Translations under genes and position numbers: made by a program
The notes under the pieces: generated by a model
Told to the model about the DNA's origin: nothing
What the model saw: the letters and a program-made list of their open reading frames with translations, nothing else
Database searches by the model: none
In this document: piece after piece, positions 30,348 to 35,043 of the stretch
Numbering within the stretch: the first letter of the stretch is position 1
Layout of the letters: the number at the start of each line of letters is the position of its first letter
Origin: Chitinophaga pinensis
GTDB lineage: Bacteria; Bacteroidota; Bacteroidia; Flavobacteriales_D; Crocinitomicaceae
Reading direction: 5' to 3'
Length of the DNA stretch: 35,043 nt
Assembly: GCA_943327315.2 (NCBI GenBank)
Contig: CALPWQ020000017.1
Span: forward strand, 1-35,043

Positions 30348-32339
30348 ATGATGAACAGCAGCCGCCTTTTCCAATCAAATTTCAAAATTTGGTCTTTCCA
30401 ATCCACATCTTGGCATTGGAATATCCTTTTCATTGCTGTGTTGCTGAGTCATTTGATTCTAAAATTCTCCACACTCTCTTTGATGGAGGTACAAGGAGAT
30501 GAAGCATTTAGCATCTTCTTTTCACAACAAAGCGTTGGTGAACTTTTGGCAAGATTGAACCTGGAAGCCAATCCTCCATTCTTTTATTTATTCTTAAATG
30601 GTTGGATACATTTGTTTGGAATCTCACCTTTTGCTGCCAAGTCGCTGATTGTTTTAATGAGCACAATTACTGCAATTCTGATTTTCCTTCTGGGTAAACA
30701 AGCCAAGTCCTTTGTTTTCACACTGTTTGCATCGGGATGCTATCTTTTTTCCAACCTTCACTTCGATTTTAGCCATGAAATCCGTGCATTTCAACTGGTA
30801 CTCGTTCTTACACTAACGTCTTATTTTTTTCTCATTCGCTATCTAGAATATGATTATCACGGCAATTGGAAAACCCACATCACTTCCCATTTCGGAACAC
30901 TAGCTGTCATTGCCTTATGTACAGCAGCCCTACCATTTACGCACTATAATGCTGTACTTGTGCCACTCAGTCAATTTATTGTTACCCTCTTTTTTATTCA
31001 AAAAAATAAGGAAAAAACACTTATTCTCTGGGGGACATGGGCCGCAGCTGCATTGCTGTTTTTTCCGCAACTCCTCGTGTTTAAATCCGCTGTGCCTGAT
31101 GAGAATTTCTGGTTGGGATTGTCAAGTTGGAGTGATCTCTCCTATGTACATCTAAAGCTTGTTGGTAACGACCCATCGTTTTATTTCGTAATGATTCCGT
31201 TTTACCTATCCCCCTTGTTGGCCATCATTTTCACACGGCTGAATTGGATGAATCCAACATTTTCTTTGCGCACCTTTTTTCTTTTTTGGTGTTTATTCCC
31301 CATTCCTTTGCTTCTGAATTTTTGGATTGCTCAGCACATTCCGTCGTTCCAATTGCGCTATCTTCTTTTTGCCAACTTTGGGATCTACTTAAGTTTAGGG
31401 TATTTTTTTAGCGCCTTTCGTCGAATGAAATTTTTTGGTTGGGCCCTTCTTTTGGGAATATTCATACCATCTTCGCTTGACTTTCTACCGGCGAAAAGAG
31501 AAGGGGAAGGATGGAAAGAAACTGCGGAAACTTTGCATCATTTTAAAAAACGTGACGCACTAATTCTGGTGAATTCAACCTTTAAACTACGCGATCTCAT
31601 GTATTACTTTGATCGCGACATTTTTGCGGATTATAGTCATTTTCATGTAAAAAGTAGTGACAAAAGTGTTGTATCCGTTTACCATGTGAACGAAGTGAAA
31701 TCGCTAGGTAATTTGAATCGCTTCAAAAAAGTAATACTTGTTTTAAGCCACAGCGAAAATGAAGATCCAAACGGTCTAATTCCAAAGTACCTCGACACGA
31801 CATTAAATTTCTGCTATGAAATTGGTGATGCCTGCCGTCCGAGAATCAGGGTATATTCCTCGGCTTCACAGCCATGTGTTGAGTACCGAACCGTCAAGTC
31901 CTCCTCGTGCAAGAAAGAAGATTGGGGATTTTGGCGGTATAGCTCAATCAAAGAAAAATTGTCAGGCACCTTTATTGACCAATATTCGATGGTAAAAACC
32001 GCAAAAAACGCATATATCGTAAGTCCACAAGTGGCATTTTCGCCATCCAGAGAAAGGCCGGTTTCAGCTGTTAGATTGGTCGATTGTTTTTGTTCTTTTA
32101 GTGCCCTAGAAGCACCGAAAGCAGTTTTGGTCGTCTCAGTAGAAAAAAACCAACAGTTTTATAAACGTGCAGAATATCCATTGGCCAAATACTTTCGAAA
32201 TGGCAAAGGAAAATTAGAAATCAAATCAAGTGTTTTGGGTAATTATCCTAGAGGTGCTCGCGTTAAGGTGTATATTTGGAATCCGAGTGGGACGAATGTC
32301 AAAATTGAGGCATTGACCATTGGATTTTGGAAAAAATGA
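30348..32339 (+). CDS. GT-C-fold membrane glycosyltransferase (GT39/GT83-like)
   Basis: This 663-residue inner-membrane protein has at least nine hydrophobic segments in its first 390 residues and a soluble C-terminal part of about 270 residues. The first periplasmic loop has the acidic motif of polyprenyl-phosphate-dependent enzymes in VQGDEAFSIFF, followed by NPPFFYLFLNGWIHLFG (family form HPPLYYLLL-W--LFG). A second loop has the HEIRAFQL segment. Such enzymes transfer a sugar from a polyprenyl carrier to lipid, protein or glycan on the periplasmic side. The C-terminal region has several Cys (FCYEIGDACRPR, VDCFCSF) and matches nothing I recognise; it may bind acceptor. The next gene encodes a secreted protein, but a functional link is only a guess. 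Start 30348 follows the -7 element. Confidence 0.8.
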   Translation: MMNSSRLFQSNFKIWSFQSTSWHWNILFIAVLLSHLILKFSTLSLMEVQGDEAFSIFFSQQSVGELLARLNLEANPPFFYLFLNGWIHLFGISPFAAKSLIVLMSTITAILIFLLGKQAKSFVFTLFASGCYLFSNLHFDFSHEIRAFQLVLVLTLTSYFFLIRYLEYDYHGNWKTHITSHFGTLAVIALCTAALPFTHYNAVLVPLSQFIVTLFFIQKNKEKTLILWGTWAAAALLFFPQLLVFKSAVPDENFWLGLSSWSDLSYVHLKLVGNDPSFYFVMIPFYLSPLLAIIFTRLNWMNPTFSLRTFFLFWCLFPIPLLLNFWIAQHIPSFQLRYLLFANFGIYLSLGYFFSAFRRMKFFGWALLLGIFIPSSLDFLPAKREGEGWKETAETLHHFKKRDALILVNSTFKLRDLMYYFDRDIFADYSHFHVKSSDKSVVSVYHVNEVKSLGNLNRFKKVILVLSHSENEDPNGLIPKYLDTTLNFCYEIGDACRPRIRVYSSASQPCVEYRTVKSSSCKKEDWGFWRYSSIKEKLSGTFIDQYSMVKTAKNAYIVSPQVAFSPSRERPVSAVRLVDCFCSFSALEAPKAVLVVSVEKNQQFYKRAEYPLAKYFRNGKGKLEIKSSVLGNYPRGARVKVYIWNPSGTNVKIEALTIGFWKK

Positions 32340-32393
32340 ATCAACATCAAACGGCATATTTTTTGCTGATGACGGCGGATTAAAAAATAGACT

Positions 32394-34034
32394 ATGAAAA
32401 AAGGCTTTACACAGTTTTTTGTTTGTGCGATCTCCATGTGTGCATATTACACTTCTTTGGGACAACTCGACTTTTCTGCAGAATTCACTCCCGTGAAAAA
32501 GGAATTAACCGCTTGGGATCCGGTTCGTGGTGAATGGTTGGCAAACAGCATGGTGGCTATGGCGCAGCATACAGAAATTCCAACGCGCACCTTTCCTGAG
32601 AATTTAACACCAATGGAAATGCTCCGATTGGTGCCCCCTGTGAATCAAGATGCAATCCGAGAGCAAATCAATGGTGGACAACGAAATGCGACCGAAACGT
32701 CTGCACCCCAATGGGATTTGATGCATACCATGATCAGCCGCACGGGGTGCTCTCCTCGTCAAGGCAGATCATACGGAGACCCACATTTGTCCTCATTTGA
32801 TGGCGCAAGATATTCTTTTCAAACAGTAGGTGAATTCGTGATGGCACGTTCACGTTCGGGTCGCTTCGAGGTGCAATCACGTCAACAAGCACAATCGGAT
32901 GATTTTTCGTTGAACACTGCACTTGCGATGAATGTTGATGGCGATCGAGTAACCCTCTACGCCATGAACAGACCCGATAACAATGCGCAAACGGCATTGC
33001 GCATCAATGGGGAACCGATGATGATGGTACGCGATGTCTATTTCTTGCCTCGTGGAGGAACGGTCCGCTACAGCAACCGAAGTTATGTGATTACGTGGCC
33101 AACAGGAGAAGTGGTGACTGCAGAAATGCGTGGTTCAGGAATGATGAGTTTTATCAATGTCTCTGTTCAGATTTTCCCATGTTCTGGTGAGCAGTACGAT
33201 GGATTATTGGGCAATGCGAATGGCATAGACAGAGATGATTTCGAAACAGGTTCAGGCATGAATCGTCCTGCTTACATGTCATTTTCATCGTTCGGAAACG
33301 ACCAAATGCAGCAGGCCTCCAATGAAATGGAAAAAGAATACCTCGCTTTTCTAGCGCGTGACTTCGCGCAAGTATGGCGCATCACTCCGATGACGTCCTT
33401 GTTTGAATACCTTCCAGGAGAATCTACCTTGACCTATACAGATGAGCGATTTCCTCGTGTACATCGCACCATCAATGACTTGACACCAAACCAACAAGCC
33501 ACAGCCAGAAAATCATGTGAAGAAAACGGTGTCTCACAAGAGGACATGAAAGGCTGTATTTATGACATGGCCTACTTAAGTATTCCTGGAAATCCACGAC
33601 CTGCCATTCATGATCAAACAACAGGATTAACCCTTGGAAGAGTGGATGGTGTTGTTCGAAACGACAACAATGGCGTAGTGATTAACTCTGTGAAACAAGA
33701 GCGCGGAGAAGGCACACCACAGGCACAGCCGCTAGGACAACAGACGGGTGCAGAACGCAATACCCAACAACAACAAAAAGTCGTAACGCCCCAAACACAG
33801 CCAGCGCAAGAGCGTCCAACTCAAGAAAAACCAGTCCAAGAGCGTCCGGTTCAAGAAAAACCAGTACAAGCCCCAATCCAAATCAACAATGGTGGAGGTC
33901 GAGGAAATGGTGGTGGAAATCCAACACAAACCACGCCGACCAACACAACGCCAACTAGAGGTGGTGGTGGAACGCCTCCAGCAGGAACGGCTCCTGTAAG
34001 AACGACACCTACGATTAAACCTGGAAAAGGGTAG
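32394..34034 (+). CDS. Secreted von Willebrand factor D-domain protein with low-complexity tail
   Basis: This 546-residue exported protein has a signal peptide at about 1-23 (ends YYTSLGQ). A vWF type D domain (about 122-285) opens with YGDPHLSSFDGARYSFQTVG. It contains one strong Cys (FPCSGEQYDG) and closes with GLLGNANGIDRDDF, which is the family calcium-site region. A helical region with CEENGV and CIYDMAYL follows. The last 115 residues are rich in Gln, Pro, Thr and Gly with alternating QERP/QEKP units, then Gly-Asn and Thr-Pro runs. No type IX sorting domain is visible, so it may stay periplasmic or leave by another route. D domains usually drive protein assembly or adhesion at surfaces; the bacterial function is unknown. 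Confidence 0.83.
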   Translation: MKKGFTQFFVCAISMCAYYTSLGQLDFSAEFTPVKKELTAWDPVRGEWLANSMVAMAQHTEIPTRTFPENLTPMEMLRLVPPVNQDAIREQINGGQRNATETSAPQWDLMHTMISRTGCSPRQGRSYGDPHLSSFDGARYSFQTVGEFVMARSRSGRFEVQSRQQAQSDDFSLNTALAMNVDGDRVTLYAMNRPDNNAQTALRINGEPMMMVRDVYFLPRGGTVRYSNRSYVITWPTGEVVTAEMRGSGMMSFINVSVQIFPCSGEQYDGLLGNANGIDRDDFETGSGMNRPAYMSFSSFGNDQMQQASNEMEKEYLAFLARDFAQVWRITPMTSLFEYLPGESTLTYTDERFPRVHRTINDLTPNQQATARKSCEENGVSQEDMKGCIYDMAYLSIPGNPRPAIHDQTTGLTLGRVDGVVRNDNNGVVINSVKQERGEGTPQAQPLGQQTGAERNTQQQQKVVTPQTQPAQERPTQEKPVQERPVQEKPVQAPIQINNGGGRGNGGGNPTQTTPTNTTPTRGGGGTPPAGTAPVRTTPTIKPGKG

Positions 34035-34042
34035 ATGTAGAT

Positions 34043-34074
34043 GTTAAGACATTAAGATTTTAAGACATCAAGAC
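34043..34074 (+). repeat. Octamer array (NTTAAGAN type), four units, copy 2
   Basis: GTTAAGAC, ATTAAGAT, TTTAAGAC and ATCAAGAC run in register, 8 nt after the vWD gene stop. The array is nearly identical to 15275-15306. The rest of 34075-34190 holds only a small hairpin (GACCCC-ATC-GGGGTC, 34139-34153) and no gene. Confidence 0.6.
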
Positions 34075-34190
34075 AGAGATTCAAAGACAAAAGACTGGTG
34101 TAATCTTCGTTCGCTCTCACTCTCGCTCTGTTTTAGTAGACCCCATCGGGGTCGAATCTAATTACTTAGAACCTCAAAGGGCACCTTAAC

Positions 34191-34222
34191 ACAAAAGGCG
34201 AAGAGTACTCTTCGCCTTTTGT
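34191..34222. terminator. Bidirectional terminator, perfect 16-bp palindrome
   Basis: ACAAAAGGCGAAGAGT (34191-34206) is followed without spacer by its exact reverse complement (34207-34222). The strong stem, with A-rich and T-rich outer ends, lies between the convergent vWD gene and the last secreted-protein gene and should stop transcription both ways. Confidence 0.8.
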
Positions 34223-34239
34223 TATTCATTGCTGTATGC

Positions 34240-35043
34240 TTATTGCTTTATCACTCTGAACATGGTCACATTCGCTGCTTCGTTCATTCGCAGCATATAC
34301 GCTCCCACTGTTAGTGATGATAAATCTAGAACTTTGGTAGTGCCATTGATTGTTTCGTTTAAAACAACTTTTCCGTCCAACGATATCACTTCAATTGTAG
34401 CACTTACTTCTTGATCAGAAACCAAGTTCAATTTACCTGTTGTTGGATTCGGATACAATGCAATTCCTATCTTGTTTTCAACGATTCCTGAACATGGATC
34501 AACAGTCACAACTACCTCATCACCAGATGAACAACCGTTGAGTGTTACTTGCACGCTATACGTTCCAGCGGCTGAAATGGAGATTTGTGGAGTTGTTTCT
34601 GCAGTGTTCCATAGGTAAGTCACCCCAGGGTTTGGCGACAATGCAGACAACGTTACTGGCAAGGCATTCGCACAAACCGTAGTGTCCAACCCGGCATCAA
34701 CAGTAGGAACGGCATCCACTGTAACAGTGGATGTCGAAGCTGCTGATGTACACCCATTAGAAGTGTACGTTACTGTATATTGGGTTGTGGCTGACGGTGT
34801 GATTGTATTGCTTGAATTTGTTCCTCCATTAGACCACGCATACGTTCCTCCTGCTGGTGATCCCGTTGCTTGAATCGTTGCGGGTGATCCTGCGCAGACT
34901 GTTTGATTGGTGCTTGTTAATGTCGGAATCGCATTCACGGTAACAGTGGATGTCGATGCCGTTGAGGTACAACCACTCGCAGTATACGTCACGGTGTAAG
35001 GCGTTGTTGCTGTTGGGGATACCGTTACGCTTGATCCCGTTCC
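34240..35043 (-). CDS. T9SS-secreted Ig-like repeat protein, N-terminus outside the window
   Basis: This is the C-terminal 267 residues of a large cell-surface or secreted protein; the frame stays open to the window edge, so the start is missing. It contains tandem Ig/PKD-like repeats with a period of 73 residues. Each begins near STSTVTV, contains a Cys pair (TVCAGSPATI ... NGCTS) and has YAWSNGGT with TPSATTQYTVTYT. The next, more divergent repeat has TTVCANALPVTLSA and GVTYLWNTAET. The last 75 residues are a type IX sorting domain (IALYPNPTTGKLNLVS ... LTVGAYMLRM). Such proteins are typical adhesins or matrix components of gliding or biofilm-forming Bacteroidota. Confidence 0.87.
   Translation of the reverse strand, partial: GTGSSVTVSPTATTPYTVTYTASGCTSTASTSTVTVNAIPTLTSTNQTVCAGSPATIQATGSPAGGTYAWSNGGTNSSNTITPSATTQYTVTYTSNGCTSAASTSTVTVDAVPTVDAGLDTTVCANALPVTLSALSPNPGVTYLWNTAETTPQISISAAGTYSVQVTLNGCSSGDEVVVTVDPCSGIVENKIGIALYPNPTTGKLNLVSDQEVSATIEVISLDGKVVLNETINGTTKVLDLSSLTVGAYMLRMNEAANVTMFRVIKQ

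Noticed and set aside
34139-34153. GACCCC-ATC-GGGGTC hairpin as a terminator of the vWD gene
   Set aside because: No T tract follows, and a much stronger perfect palindrome lies 40 nt further on at 34191-34222.

Overview
The window looks like a chromosomal segment of an aerobic member of the Bacteroidota, probably a flavobacterium-like lineage. The phylum call rests on several independent signs: at least four secreted proteins with type IX secretion (Por) C-terminal sorting domains, a PorZ gene directly upstream of recO, many Bacteroidota-type -7 elements (TAnnTTTG) just before start codons, and lipoproteins with short lipoboxes. A SCO-type copper protein points to a cytochrome oxidase and aerobic respiration. 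No tRNA, rRNA, CRISPR array, prophage or insertion sequence was seen.

Layout. 1-1064: end of xseA and all of xseB (exonuclease VII). 1143-3099 (minus): a CstB-like persulfide dioxygenase/rhodanese fusion, then a separate single-domain rhodanese lipoprotein. 3460-8317 (plus): cysS, a small four-helix-bundle protein of the 23S rRNA intervening-sequence family, and polA. 8314-11673 (minus): a large orphan SF1 helicase whose stop codon overlaps that of polA. 12058-14603 (plus): a two-gene unit of T9SS-secreted proteins (a serine hydrolase and a propeller-like protein). 14604-18166 (minus): SCO protein, DEAD-box RNA helicase and MFS transporter. 18315-22987 (plus): a tight three-gene signalling operon. 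23215-24310 (minus): gatC and a plsC-type acyltransferase. 24382-27121 (plus): trpS and an orphan peptide-binding lipoprotein. 27199-30220 (minus): porZ-recO. 30348-34034 (plus): a GT-C membrane glycosyltransferase and a von Willebrand D-domain protein. 34240 to the end (minus): the C-terminal part of a repeat-rich T9SS protein.

The most interesting unit is the operon at 18315-22987. It encodes a stand-alone H-NOX heme sensor whose pocket signature resembles soluble guanylate cyclase, a 1235-residue histidine kinase and a receiver-only response regulator. After its first GAF domain the kinase has a region I read as an HNOBA domain, the partner domain that follows H-NOX in animal soluble guanylate cyclase, and then a coiled coil. 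The architecture is that of a guanylate cyclase NO receptor split into two proteins and wired to phosphorelay output instead of cGMP.

The intergenic regions form a second layer. Four unlinked gaps share short repeat families: a 32-33-nt conserved hairpin (three copies, same orientation) flanked by AAYTCGT-like heptamers, a 63-bp tandem repeat made of mini-hairpins, a 7-bp microsatellite that switches from AATTCGT to AATTAGT halfway, and 8-bp TTAAGA-type arrays. Several -7 elements lie only about 4 nt before the start codon, which suggests leaderless or nearly leaderless transcripts.
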